This document shows positions 1-7,588 of a DNA stretch of 64,000 bases, one piece after another. The DNA comes from Deinococcus arcticus (GTDB lineage Bacteria > Deinococcota > Deinococci > Deinococcales > Deinococcaceae), in the NCBI RefSeq assembly GCF_003028415.1, contig NZ_PYSV01000011.1, positions 62,001-126,000 of the forward strand. Direction: 5' to 3'. The notes beneath the pieces are model-generated. The model saw only the letters and a program-made list of their open reading frames with translations. It did not search any database and had not been told where the DNA came from. The position numbers and the translations under genes are program-made. Each line of letters opens with the position of its first letter. Within the stretch, counting starts at the first letter, position 1.

Positions 1-30
1 GGCGCCCCTCGGCGTAATGCACCCAGGCGC

Positions 31-882
31 TCATGGATAGAAGCTCAGGGGGTCGCGCGGGGTCCAGTTCTCGCCCGGCCCCCAGCGCAGGTAGGTGCCG
101 AAATGCAGGTGCGGCCCGGTGCTGCGCCCGGTGTTGCCCACCCGCCCCACCAGTTGGCCCTGCACCACCTGTTCTCCGGCGCGCACCAGTGTGGCGCTGA
201 GGTGGGCGTAACGGGTGATCCAGCCGCCGCCGTGCTCCAGCACCACCGTCCAGCCCCAGCCCCGGGCAAAGTCCGCGCGGGCCTCCAGCACCCGGCCAGC
301 CCGCGCCGCCACCACCGGCGTGCCCACCGGCGCGCTGATGTCTATGCCGTAATGCATCTCGTGCTGGCCCAGCAGTTCCCGCTCGCCGTAGCCGCTGCTG
401 ACGCTGTGGTGGCCCGTGACCGGCCACAGCCACAGGCCCCGGCCGCCGGCGGTGCTGGCGGTGCGGATGGTGGCGCCGCCCGTGGCTGGGCGGGCCACCG
501 GCGCCGCACCCCCACGCGCCGGAATCTGCAGGGTGGCCCCGGCCCATACGGCCCGCCCGCCCCGGTACTGCGGGTTGGCCTGCAGCAGCGCCCCCAGGCT
601 CACCCCGGCGCGCGCCGCAATGCTGCTCAGGTTCTCGCCCGGGGCCACCACGTAGCGGCGCCCGGGGGTGGGCCGCTCCGGCACGGTCAGCACCCAGCCG
701 GCCTGCAGCGCGCCGCCGCGCAGCCGGGGGTTGCTGGCCTGCAGTTGCGCCGGGCTCAGCCCGTGGCGCGCGGCGATGCCGCCCAGGGTGTCACCCGGCT
801 TCACGCGGTAGGACGCGGCGCTGGTCACCGTGCCCAGCAGAAGCAGACCAACCATGAAGAAACGCTTCACGCCGCGTAGCAT
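31..882 (-). CDS. LysM-domain M23 family metallopeptidase (cell-wall hydrolase)
   Basis: Predicted secreted zinc endopeptidase acting on peptidoglycan. A hydrophobic signal segment (VGLLLLGTVTSA) is followed by two LysM repeats, one starting YRVKPGDTLGGIAARHG and one YVVAPGENLSSIAARAG, then a linker and a C-terminal M23 domain. The M23 metal ligands are visible in HYGIDISAP (HxxxD) and GPHLHFG (HxH). I place the start at the ATG at 882, so that a short basic stretch precedes the hydrophobic core; an ATG at 891 is also possible. It diverges from truA, with about 54 bp between the two start codons. Confidence 0.9.
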   Translation of the reverse strand: MLRGVKRFFMVGLLLLGTVTSAASYRVKPGDTLGGIAARHGLSPAQLQASNPRLRGGALQAGWVLTVPERPTPGRRYVVAPGENLSSIAARAGVSLGALLQANPQYRGGRAVWAGATLQIPARGGAAPVARPATGGATIRTASTAGGRGLWLWPVTGHHSVSSGYGERELLGQHEMHYGIDISAPVGTPVVAARAGRVLEARADFARGWGWTVVLEHGGGWITRYAHLSATLVRAGEQVVQGQLVGRVGNTGRSTGPHLHFGTYLRWGPGENWTPRDPLSFYP

Positions 883-936
883 AGGTCTCATGCCCGCCGC
901 GCACCGTGAGAAAGCCCGCGCTTCACAGGGCCCCTC

Positions 937-1761
937 ATGACCCACCCGCTCCCCACCTCGCCTCTGCGCTTCCAGCCCCCGGACGGCTGCCAGCGCCTGC
1001 GCCTGACGGTGGCCTGGGACGGCGCGCCTTACGCCGGTTGGCAGGCCCAGGCCAATGCCCCCAGTGTGCAGGACACCCTGCACGCGGCCTTTGCGCGGCT
1101 GGGGCCCGCGCCTTTTCGCCCGGTCGCTGCTGGCCGCACGGACGCGGGCGTCCACGCCGAGGCCATGCCGGTGCATGTGGACCTGCCCGCCGACTTCCGC
1201 GTGCCGCCAGCGCGGCTGGCGCGCGCCCTGAACGCGTGGTTGCCCCCCACGGTGGCGGTGCTGGACGCGGCCCCGGCCCCCCCCGGCTTCCACGCCCGGT
1301 TTTCCTGCCTGGAGCGGCGCTACGTGTACCGGCTGTGGTGCGCGCCGCAGCGCCATCCGCTGTGGGCGGGCCGGGCGCTGCATGTGCCGCAGCCGCTGGA
1401 CATGGCCGCCATGAACGCCGCCGCGCAGGCCCTGACCGGCACACACGACTTCGCTGCCTTCGCCACCCAGGAAGACCGCCAGACCGTGCGCGAACTGCGC
1501 GCCCTGACGGTGGTGCCGGGCCCCGGGGCAAACGGAGACGGGATCTGGGCCATTCATGTGCACGGCGAGAGTTTCCTGCGCCACATGGTGCGCGGGCTGG
1601 TGGGCACGCTGCTACTGGCCGGGCAGGGCAAACTGGACCCGGCCGGGGTGGCGGCCATTCTGCGCAGCCGCCAGCGCGCGCAGGCAGGCGCGAATGTGGC
1701 GCCGGACGGCCTGTATTTTGCGGGCGCCCTTTACCCGGGCGACCCGGCCAGCACCACATAG
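937..1761 (+). CDS. truA: tRNA pseudouridine(38-40) synthase TruA
   Basis: Isomerises uridine to pseudouridine at positions 38-40 of the tRNA anticodon arm. The 274-residue length is normal for the family. The N-terminal strand [16 protein letters not shown] and the catalytic loop GRTDAGVHA, which contains the nucleophilic Asp, are both present, as is the C-terminal [14 protein letters not shown] segment. The gene stands alone. Its last 31 bp overlap the 3' end of the convergent methyltransferase gene. Confidence 0.96.
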   Translation: MTHPLPTSPLRFQPPDGCQRLRLTVAWDGAPYAGWQAQANAPSVQDTLHAAFARLGPAPFRPVAAGRTDAGVHAEAMPVHVDLPADFRVPPARLARALNAWLPPTVAVLDAAPAPPGFHARFSCLERRYVYRLWCAPQRHPLWAGRALHVPQPLDMAAMNAAAQALTGTHDFAAFATQEDRQTVRELRALTVVPGPGANGDGIWAIHVHGESFLRHMVRGLVGTLLLAGQGKLDPAGVAAILRSRQRAQAGANVAPDGLYFAGALYPGDPASTT

Positions 1762-2390
1762 CGTTCCTCGCGGTAGGGCAGGCCCTGGGGCCCGGCCTGC
1801 TGGTCCCAGTCAGGCAGGCGCCCGGATTCCTGCATCCAGTCGCAGCGCGTGGCCCAGGCCTCGCGGGTGGGCACGCGCGCCTGCACGCTCACCTGCCATT
1901 CGCCCAGCACCGGCCAGCCCACGGCGGCCAGTCGCTGCGGCACCTGCGGCACATGCAGCCGGGGCCCCACGTACAGAAAGCGGGCGCCGGGCGCCGCCAG
2001 TTCAGGCAGGCGCAGGATGACACTGGTGGGCCCCCGCCGCGACACGATCAGATCAAAGGGGCCGCCCAGTGCCGCCGGAATGTCCCCCTTGCCGTTCCAG
2101 GCCACAAACTCGGCACCCGGCGCCTTTGCCCGCGCCTGGGCCAGAAAGGCCGGGGCGAAATCGTAGCCCACCCAGCGCGCTGCCTGGGGGCCAAAGCGCG
2201 CGGCGTCCGGGCCATGGCCGCAGCCGGCGTCCAGCACGTGCGTTTGCGGGGTCAGCAGGTCGGCCAGCAGCAGGTCAAAGGACAGTTCTGGGTCAGGGCC
2301 GTCCAGGGTCCGGGGCCAGGGGTGGCAGTACTCGCCGCGTTCACGGGCCAGGCGGGCGTACCACGCGCGGGAATGGGGCTGGTCAGTCAT
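1731..2390 (-). CDS. class I SAM-dependent methyltransferase
   Basis: A 219-residue protein with the SAM-binding motif [17 protein letters not shown] at about residues 51-66, followed by an acidic motif II region (GYDFAP). The start is the ATG at 2390 ([25 protein letters not shown]), because upstream sequence in the same frame lacks coding character. The fold is clear but the substrate is not: small-molecule, tRNA and protein substrates are all possible. It converges on truA and overlaps it by 31 bp. Confidence 0.8.
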   Translation of the reverse strand: MTDQPHSRAWYARLARERGEYCHPWPRTLDGPDPELSFDLLLADLLTPQTHVLDAGCGHGPDAARFGPQAARWVGYDFAPAFLAQARAKAPGAEFVAWNGKGDIPAALGGPFDLIVSRRGPTSVILRLPELAAPGARFLYVGPRLHVPQVPQRLAAVGWPVLGEWQVSVQARVPTREAWATRCDWMQESGRLPDWDQQAGPQGLPYREERYVVLAGSPG

Positions 2391-2492
2391 CGGGTCACCG
2401 TAGCGTCGGCTTCGGCTCGGCCACATCCGCCATGAAGCCCAGCCGGGGGAAGCGCTCACCCTGCCGCGTGGGCCGCCACTTAGCCTCGGCCC

Positions 2493-3023
2493 ATGGCTGA
2501 ACCCGTGGTGTTTCCTGGCCCCCGCCCCCCAAAAGACGGCCTTCAGCCGCCCTGGCGCGGTGGGCTGGTGGGCTGCGGCGCCCTGAGTGCCGCCACCCTG
2601 CTGCGGGTGCAAGCCGGGCGCCAGGGCCTGAATTTGCCCGCCCGCGATGAGCTGGCCCGGGAACTGGCCGTGTGGCAGGGGGCCTTCGCCGTGCCCCTGA
2701 CCGGCGGCTGGCGGGCCACCTGGCCGTGGCGCTGGCTGGGCGGCCTGAACGGCTATCTGGCGGCGGGGGGCCTGCCCCTGCGCGCCCGGGGCCTGTGGGG
2801 CGTGCACCGGGGCCCCGTGCTGGAACGGCATCTGGCGCGGCTGTTTGCGGCCGGGGTGCCGGTGGTGGGCCTGGAATTCAGCCTCCGGCAACAGCATTAC
2901 GGGGTGCTGCGTGCCTATCAGCCGGGCGGCGACCTGCGCGCGGTCCTGAATGCCAACGGCGAACCGCTGATCCTGAGCCCCCGCGTGGGGGTGGGCGGCG
3001 TGTTCTGGGTGGAGCCGCGCTGA
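2493..3023 (+). CDS. hypothetical protein, Deinococcus-like composition
   Basis: A 176-residue protein of no family I recognise. It is rich in Gly, Leu, Arg and Trp, has no signal peptide or convincing membrane segment, and contains a conserved-looking C-terminal part (GVPVVGLEFSLRQQHYGVLRAY, then VLNANGEPLILSPR). A C39/papain-like fold is conceivable but no Cys-His pair can be assigned. It is the last chromosomal gene before the integrated element, and its base composition matches the chromosome. Confidence 0.6.
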   Translation: MAEPVVFPGPRPPKDGLQPPWRGGLVGCGALSAATLLRVQAGRQGLNLPARDELARELAVWQGAFAVPLTGGWRATWPWRWLGGLNGYLAAGGLPLRARGLWGVHRGPVLERHLARLFAAGVPVVGLEFSLRQQHYGVLRAYQPGGDLRAVLNANGEPLILSPRVGVGGVFWVEPR

Positions 3024-3063
3024 CGCAGAGGTCTTCACAGGGCAAGCCAGCCAGCCCCACAGC

Positions 3064-3084
3064 AAAAAGCCCCACCGCGAGGGG
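3064..3084 (-). terminator. intrinsic terminator, probably the original one of the tRNA-Asp/Phe operon
   Basis: Read on the minus strand, a CCCC/GGGG stem with a 7-nt loop is followed by five T. It lies just beyond the displaced tRNA-Phe 3' end at 3097-3142. This is where the tRNA operon's terminator would have been before the element inserted. Confidence 0.5.
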
Positions 3085-3096
3085 TAGGGACTTTCT

Positions 3097-3142
3097 GTGG
3101 TGGCCAGGGCCGGACTTGAACCGGCGACCCAACGATTTTCAG
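3097..3142 (-). repeat. distal attachment site: 46-bp copy of the tRNA-Phe 3' end
   Basis: These 46 bp are identical to 25167-25212 and cover the tRNA-Phe sequence from the 5' edge of the anticodon loop to one base past the CCA. To the right the match breaks down into a degenerate tRNA-like stretch in which only the short GCTCTACCA of the D-arm is shared, at a different spacing. It is not a functional tRNA. It marks the far end of the integrated element. Confidence 0.92.
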
Positions 3143-3421
3143 CAGATGTTCGCTCTACCACCTTCGCAAAAGCCGTCCAGAACAGTATAAATCTGTTTCC
3201 TGCACCTGTCAAAGTCGGTTTGGAGCACACGACTACGCTTCAGTCATATCGGTGAGAATGATATCCCAGAGCGGGTTTTGGGGCCCTAAGAATACAGCAC
3301 ACAAGAGATTGTTTACCCATTGCGGTGGGAAACCCCGTATAGAACGTCAAATCTCGTTACGCATCCCTTTGCGTCCCTGGTCACCCTCTGGTGAGTCAGG
3401 GCTTTTCCTTTGGAGGAACAT

Positions 3422-3691
3422 ATGCACTACGTCGATATCGAGCTCGTTCGCACTCGCCTCTTGAATACAGAAGTTCCCTCTGGGGTTTGCAAAGAGTATC
3501 TCCAACTCCTCTCCAGCTTGAATGCCCTGAGCCTCCTGCTGACCCCAGCTATGGACGCCGATGAGGATGAAGCAGGGGGAGAGACACTGATGCGCCTCTT
3601 CCAGAGCCATATGAGTCGCCGAGAGGCCTTGGAGGTTGAGTACCCAGAACTGGGCGTCCTGGTTAGGCCGGGAGGGTGGCAGGGCAATTAA
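3422..3691 (+). CDS. small hypothetical protein of the island
   Basis: An 89-residue acidic protein beginning MHYVDIELVRTRLLNTEVPSG. A strong Shine-Dalgarno GGAGG at 3412-3416 fixes the ATG at 3422. It looks largely helical (YLQLLSSLNALSLLLTPAMD) with an acidic DADEDEAGGE stretch. No family recognised. It is the first gene inside the left end and lies 74 bp upstream of the DUF262-DUF1524 gene, so it may be cotranscribed with it. Confidence 0.6.
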   Translation: MHYVDIELVRTRLLNTEVPSGVCKEYLQLLSSLNALSLLLTPAMDADEDEAGGETLMRLFQSHMSRREALEVEYPELGVLVRPGGWQGN

Positions 3692-3765
3692 TGACCTGAG
3701 GGCAGCCGAAGCGAGGTTGGCTGCCCTGTTCACCTTTATGGCCTCCCTCAGAAGGCATTGGGGCT

Positions 3766-5730
3766 ATGGTAGCCATACCCATGAAAATCGCCGACATCCT
3801 GAGTCAGATAGACATGAATACGGTGGCCCTTCCAGAGTTCCAACGTGGCTATGTCTGGAATCGTGACCAGGTGCGTGGGCTCATGCGCTCGCTCTACTAC
3901 AGATATCCGGTCGGTGGATTGCTGACCTGGAAGACGAAAGGGGAAGCAACCGCAACCAGGGGGACACAGGTTTCAAGCGGCACCACTGTAAGTCTCCTCC
4001 TAGATGGCCAGCAGCGAATGACAAGCTTGTACGGCGTCATGCGGGGGAAGCCACCTAAGTTTTTCGATGGCAATGCAAAAGCGTTTACTGGACTCTATTT
4101 TAACCTTGATACTGAAGAGTTTGAATTTTATGCTCCTCAAAAAATGCAGAACAATCCTATTTGGCTGAATGTCACTGAGCTTTATGTAGATGGTGGGAAG
4201 CTAGGCAGCCTAGGAGGTCTACTTTTTTCCACGATGCCCGAAAAAGCACCTCAATATTTCGAGAGAGCCAGTCGCCTAAGGAATATCGGTGATATTGATA
4301 TTCATATTGAAGAAATCATCGGAGAAGACAAAACAATTGAGGTTGTTGTCGATATCTTCAACAAGGTCAACAGCGGGGGAACTAAGTTGTCCAGTGGTGA
4401 CCTTGCTCTGGCTAAAGTGTGCGCAGAGTGGCCAGAAGCACGAGAGGAAATGCAAAAGGCCCTTCAAGAGTGGGCTAAGGCTGGCTTCCATTTCAAGCTG
4501 GACTGGTTGATGCGTGTTATCAACGCAGTTGTGACTGGCGACGCGTACTTCTCGGCGCTTTCCAGCGTCTCCTCGGAGCAATTCAAGCAGGGGCTGGCCG
4601 ATGCAAAAAAAGCGGTCAACAGGCTCTTGAACCTCATCAACTCTTACCTCGGACTTGACAGCGACCAAGTCCTGGGCAGTCGATACTCCTTTCCTCTGAT
4701 GGCGCGGTATGTACACGTGCGCGGCAAAGACTTTAACAACGGCGTAGAGCAGCAGGCACTTCTCTACTGGTACATCCATACATTCCTCTGGGGCCGATAC
4801 GCGGGCTCAACGGAAAGTGTCCTGGCCCGCGACCTGAACCTCATCTCCAACCCCAATGGAGCCCTGGACCGCCTGATTGCCGACCTTCAACGTGACCGTG
4901 GGGACCTGCAGCTCAAGGCGGCTGATTTTGAGGGTGCCACCAAAGGTGCCCGGTTCTACCCGTTGCTGTACATGATGACTCGCGTGAGTCACGCACGTGA
5001 CTGGGGCAATGGTGTGGAGCTAAGAAACGCCCTGCTGGGCAATCTGAGCCAATTGCAAGTTCATCATGTCTTTCCGCAGGCCCAACTCAAAAAAGCTGGC
5101 TACAACCGCCAGCAGGTCAATGCCCTCGCGAATTTCACGTTCCTGACTCAGGACACAAATCTGGAGATATCCGATGCGCTGCCCAAAGAATACCTGCCAA
5201 TCTATGAGGCGAAGCATCCAGGTGTCCTGGAATCGCACTGGATGCCCCTGGATGCTGCCCTCTGGTCCCTGGACCAGTACCCAGCGTTTCTGGCTAAGCG
5301 CCGCGAGCTCTTGGCACAGGCGGCAAATAAGTTCTTGAAGAGCCTGGTCGGCGGCACCATCACTGCACCATCAGAGACGCCGGAGGACTCTCTCCCTACG
5401 GGCGGGGCTATTGTTGACGACTCTGAAATCAATGTTCTGAACGAAGTAAATGCTTGGCTGAACGCTCTTCAACTGCCTGAAGGAGATTCCAGATACGAGT
5501 TGACCTCCGAACAGGGTGAGGTGCTCGCCACACTCGACCTCGCATGGCCTAATGGCCTTCAGGAAGGTCTGAGCCAGCCAGTCGCGCTCTTGTTGGACGA
5601 GACCGATGAGACGCACTCAGCAGTCAACCAGGCCGGCTATCTCTACTTCACCGACGTAAGCTCATTTAAGGCGTACGTCGAAAGGAACGTCTTGGCAGTG
5701 GAGCACGGCTCGGCTGTCAGTTCAAACTAG
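3766..5730 (+). CDS. DUF262-DUF1524 protein, GmrSD-like type IV restriction nuclease candidate
   Basis: A 654-residue protein. The N-terminal DUF262 domain has the family hallmark DGQQR at about residues 80-84, preceded by LPEFQRGYVWNRDQ. The C-terminal half carries a DUF1524-type HNH region with HHVFP at about 433-437 and downstream Asn residues (NALANFTFLT). GmrSD-family proteins use the DUF262 part for nucleotide-driven control and the HNH part to cut modified DNA. A further C-terminal region of about 100 residues (ATLDLAWPNGLQEGLSQPV...) is of unknown role. The start could also be the ATG at 3781. Inferred role: modification-dependent antiphage nuclease, acting alone or with the cassette at 7589-20586. 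Confidence 0.85.
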   Translation: MVAIPMKIADILSQIDMNTVALPEFQRGYVWNRDQVRGLMRSLYYRYPVGGLLTWKTKGEATATRGTQVSSGTTVSLLLDGQQRMTSLYGVMRGKPPKFFDGNAKAFTGLYFNLDTEEFEFYAPQKMQNNPIWLNVTELYVDGGKLGSLGGLLFSTMPEKAPQYFERASRLRNIGDIDIHIEEIIGEDKTIEVVVDIFNKVNSGGTKLSSGDLALAKVCAEWPEAREEMQKALQEWAKAGFHFKLDWLMRVINAVVTGDAYFSALSSVSSEQFKQGLADAKKAVNRLLNLINSYLGLDSDQVLGSRYSFPLMARYVHVRGKDFNNGVEQQALLYWYIHTFLWGRYAGSTESVLARDLNLISNPNGALDRLIADLQRDRGDLQLKAADFEGATKGARFYPLLYMMTRVSHARDWGNGVELRNALLGNLSQLQVHHVFPQAQLKKAGYNRQQVNALANFTFLTQDTNLEISDALPKEYLPIYEAKHPGVLESHWMPLDAALWSLDQYPAFLAKRRELLAQAANKFLKSLVGGTITAPSETPEDSLPTGGAIVDDSEINVLNEVNAWLNALQLPEGDSRYELTSEQGEVLATLDLAWPNGLQEGLSQPVALLLDETDETHSAVNQAGYLYFTDVSSFKAYVERNVLAVEHGSAVSSN

Positions 5731-5894
5731 GCGAGGGAAGCAGGTGGTGGCCATGTGCGACATGCCGACGACGCCAGACGGCCACCACGAATTGGAGCCG
5801 GACAACACGTATCAGGAACGAGTCCATCATAAAGCTGCTGACATAGACTGACGTGCAGAGCGAGAAAGCCTTACGGTAAGCATCAGAGGTATCC

Positions 5895-6380
5895 ATGGTC
5901 ACTGAGGTCGTCCTAAAAACGGCAAACATGAAAGCTGGGAGTTGGGGCGACCCCATCTGGATTGCAGAGCTGCAACGAGGAGAAAGCAAAGGGCAGATTC
6001 ACAGCCCCTCCTTAGCCACACATATGCGTCTTCTTCCTGAAGCCCTCCTTGAAGCGCTCAAGTACGCAAAAGAGCACTGGCCAGATGACGTTGTGCTTGT
6101 GCACTGCCGTAACGAGTACGTCGTCCTGGGAATGGTGGCCTGGAGGTTTAACTGGGCTAGTAACGGGTGGCTCAAAGCGGATGGTTCGCCGTTAGAGCAC
6201 CAAGACTTATGGCCTCAGCTCCATGACCTTGCCAAAGATTTGACGGTCCTCTTCGCCGATGCCCACCTCTATAAGAACCGCGCGACAACATCAAGAAGCT
6301 CTACCGTTGCGAAGCACTTCAACCAACATGACGCTCTACTTCGGAAACTGGAGCTTGGACCATACTCCCCATTATTTTGA
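5895..6380 (+). CDS. RNase HI-fold protein lacking all catalytic carboxylates
   Basis: A 161-residue protein that aligns from residue 1 with bacterial RNase HI. The segments EYVVLGMVAWRFNW, SNGWLKADGSPLE and QDLWPQL correspond to the QYV-G-W-NW, GWKTADKKPVK and DLWQRL segments of the E. coli enzyme. The four metal-binding acids are gone: D10 is Ala10 (KTANM instead of FTDGS), E48 is Arg45 (MRL instead of MEL), D70 is Arg72 (CRNEYV instead of TDSQYV), and the D134 position is Ser/Thr-rich. His124 is kept. It should bind but not cut RNA/DNA hybrids, if it binds nucleic acid at all. An AGAGGT ribosome-binding site precedes the ATG. The family assignment is by eye. Confidence 0.7.
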   Translation: MVTEVVLKTANMKAGSWGDPIWIAELQRGESKGQIHSPSLATHMRLLPEALLEALKYAKEHWPDDVVLVHCRNEYVVLGMVAWRFNWASNGWLKADGSPLEHQDLWPQLHDLAKDLTVLFADAHLYKNRATTSRSSTVAKHFNQHDALLRKLELGPYSPLF

Positions 6381-6472
6381 AGGGTTGAATGCTGCCGGTT
6401 GCTGTTGGAGCGCCAGCACTGATGCTGTTTGGGAAGACGAGAGTCAGGATGCGCCTGACTCTCACTCTGTTG

Positions 6473-6799
6473 TTAAGACACGAGTTTTAACAAGGCCTCT
6501 TGCACTTCTCGCAGGGGCTCTAGGACCAAGCTTTCCCAATCATCCAGTTCCTCTTCGCTGCGTGCGTGCAGTTCCAGGAGTTGGTCGTAGGCCTCCAGCA
6601 ATTTCTGGCTCCGTGCCGTATCAGGGTTAGCGATGTCGTCAGTTCGGCGTTCTAGCTTCTCCAGGCGTCGGGTGAGTTGGTCGTGTCTAGTGTCCTTGAG
6701 AGCCAAATAAGCCTCAGCCTCGACCTGCACTTCATTCAACATGGAAAGCTTCTCGCGCAGACGGTTGCGGAGGTCAATCAGTGTCATGTTGACGGCCAT
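6473..6799 (-). CDS. small coiled-coil protein
   Basis: A 108-residue, highly charged, almost wholly helical protein (LEKLERRTDDIANP, LLEAYDQLLELHARSEEELDD) with heptad-like spacing of leucines, so probably an oligomerising coiled coil. Its ATG shares one base with the TGA of the upstream gene at 6799-7101 (a TGATG junction), which indicates translational coupling. An internal ATG at 6787 is an alternative start. No family recognised. This two-gene unit runs leftward, opposite to the defence cassette. Confidence 0.6.
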   Translation of the reverse strand: MAVNMTLIDLRNRLREKLSMLNEVQVEAEAYLALKDTRHDQLTRRLEKLERRTDDIANPDTARSQKLLEAYDQLLELHARSEEELDDWESLVLEPLREVQEALLKLVS

Positions 6800-7101
6800 C
6801 AGAAGAGGGGCACGTCTTCGTGAGCTGTGGCGGCGGCAGCTGTCTCAGTACCCGTTGTCGTCACCAGCAGCACTTGCGCCAACTGCTTCTGTAGTTCTGC
6901 AACGGTTTCACAGGTCATCTTTGTGATGAGCAAGTCCTCGCGCTCAGCTCCAAAGTGACAGGGCGCATTGATGTCTCCAGCCAGTGCGGTTGCAAGAACT
7001 TCGGCTTCAAGAGTTCGCTCATCAGCTTTGAGATAGCTTTCGAGCAAACCAAGAAGATTGATGATTTCTGGGACGAGTGCATCGATATTAGGCGCGGACA
7101 T
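6799..7101 (-). CDS. small hypothetical protein, partner of the coiled-coil protein
   Basis: A 100-residue protein beginning MSAPNIDALVPEIINLLGLLESYL. A strong AGGAGG 5-6 bp before the ATG at 7101 (minus strand) fixes the start; the longer frame up to 7224 has no such signal. Helical N-terminus, a central CHFGAERED segment, then an Ala/Thr-rich C-terminus. Translationally coupled to the downstream coiled-coil gene. Function unknown; it could be a small regulator or an antitoxin-like pair member, but no toxin signature is visible. Confidence 0.6.
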   Translation of the reverse strand: MSAPNIDALVPEIINLLGLLESYLKADERTLEAEVLATALAGDINAPCHFGAEREDLLITKMTCETVAELQKQLAQVLLVTTTGTETAAAATAHEDVPLF

Positions 7102-7388
7102 GGGTTCCTCCTGCGGCATCTGTAGGGCGAGTCCAAGGACTCTTGGCGATGAACTTGCGCCAGGATGCTCAGGAGCGTGAATTTCGCCAACCGCACCCGG
7201 TGTCTCAGGTGGGAAAAAGGACATGGGGTTGTCCGAAGTCAGGCGGTGAGCCTTTACAGCTCACACTCCAGCATCGCGGTCTGTAGTGGGCAGCCCGGCG
7301 CGCTTACTGGGTTATCAACGCTTCTCCACTCCGTGTCCCAACTCGGTGGTCTCTACGTTGTCCTGCTTCGGCCTTACCATTCGGCAAA

Positions 7389-7577
7389 CTATCCGGGGCT
7401 TACGGATGGCACGTCGTGGGACAATTCCAGCGCCATCTCCGATTGAACATAAATAATCGTGTGCTGCCTGACCGTTGTCAAGACCCCCAACGCCCCTTCT
7501 GCGATGGCAATCTTTTCGTCTGAGAGCCACTTTTCAGCGTTTAGGATGGGCGGTAACGCGTGCTTCTTTGCGCTCAT
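7389..7577 (-). CDS. possible small protein divergent from the helicase
   Basis: A 62-residue frame beginning MSAKKHALPPILNAEKWLSDEKI, with GGAGAG a suitable distance upstream of the ATG at 7577. Its start codon lies only 11 bp from the helicase start on the other strand, so both promoters would have to sit inside the opposing gene. That weakens the case. No family recognised. Between it and 7102 are about 290 bp in which I see no gene. Confidence 0.35.
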   Translation of the reverse strand: MSAKKHALPPILNAEKWLSDEKIAIAEGALGVLTTVRQHTIIYVQSEMALELSHDVPSVSPG

Positions 7578-7588
7578 GAGGTCTCTCC

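Noticed and set aside
883..1584. N-terminal extension of the LysM peptidase over truA
   Set aside because: It would cover truA on the other strand and precede a clear signal peptide; the start at 882 is far more likely.
3097..3160. A second tRNA-Phe gene at the left end of the island
   Set aside because: Only the 3' half is intact. The 5' half is degenerate and cannot form the acceptor stem, so it is an attachment-site remnant.
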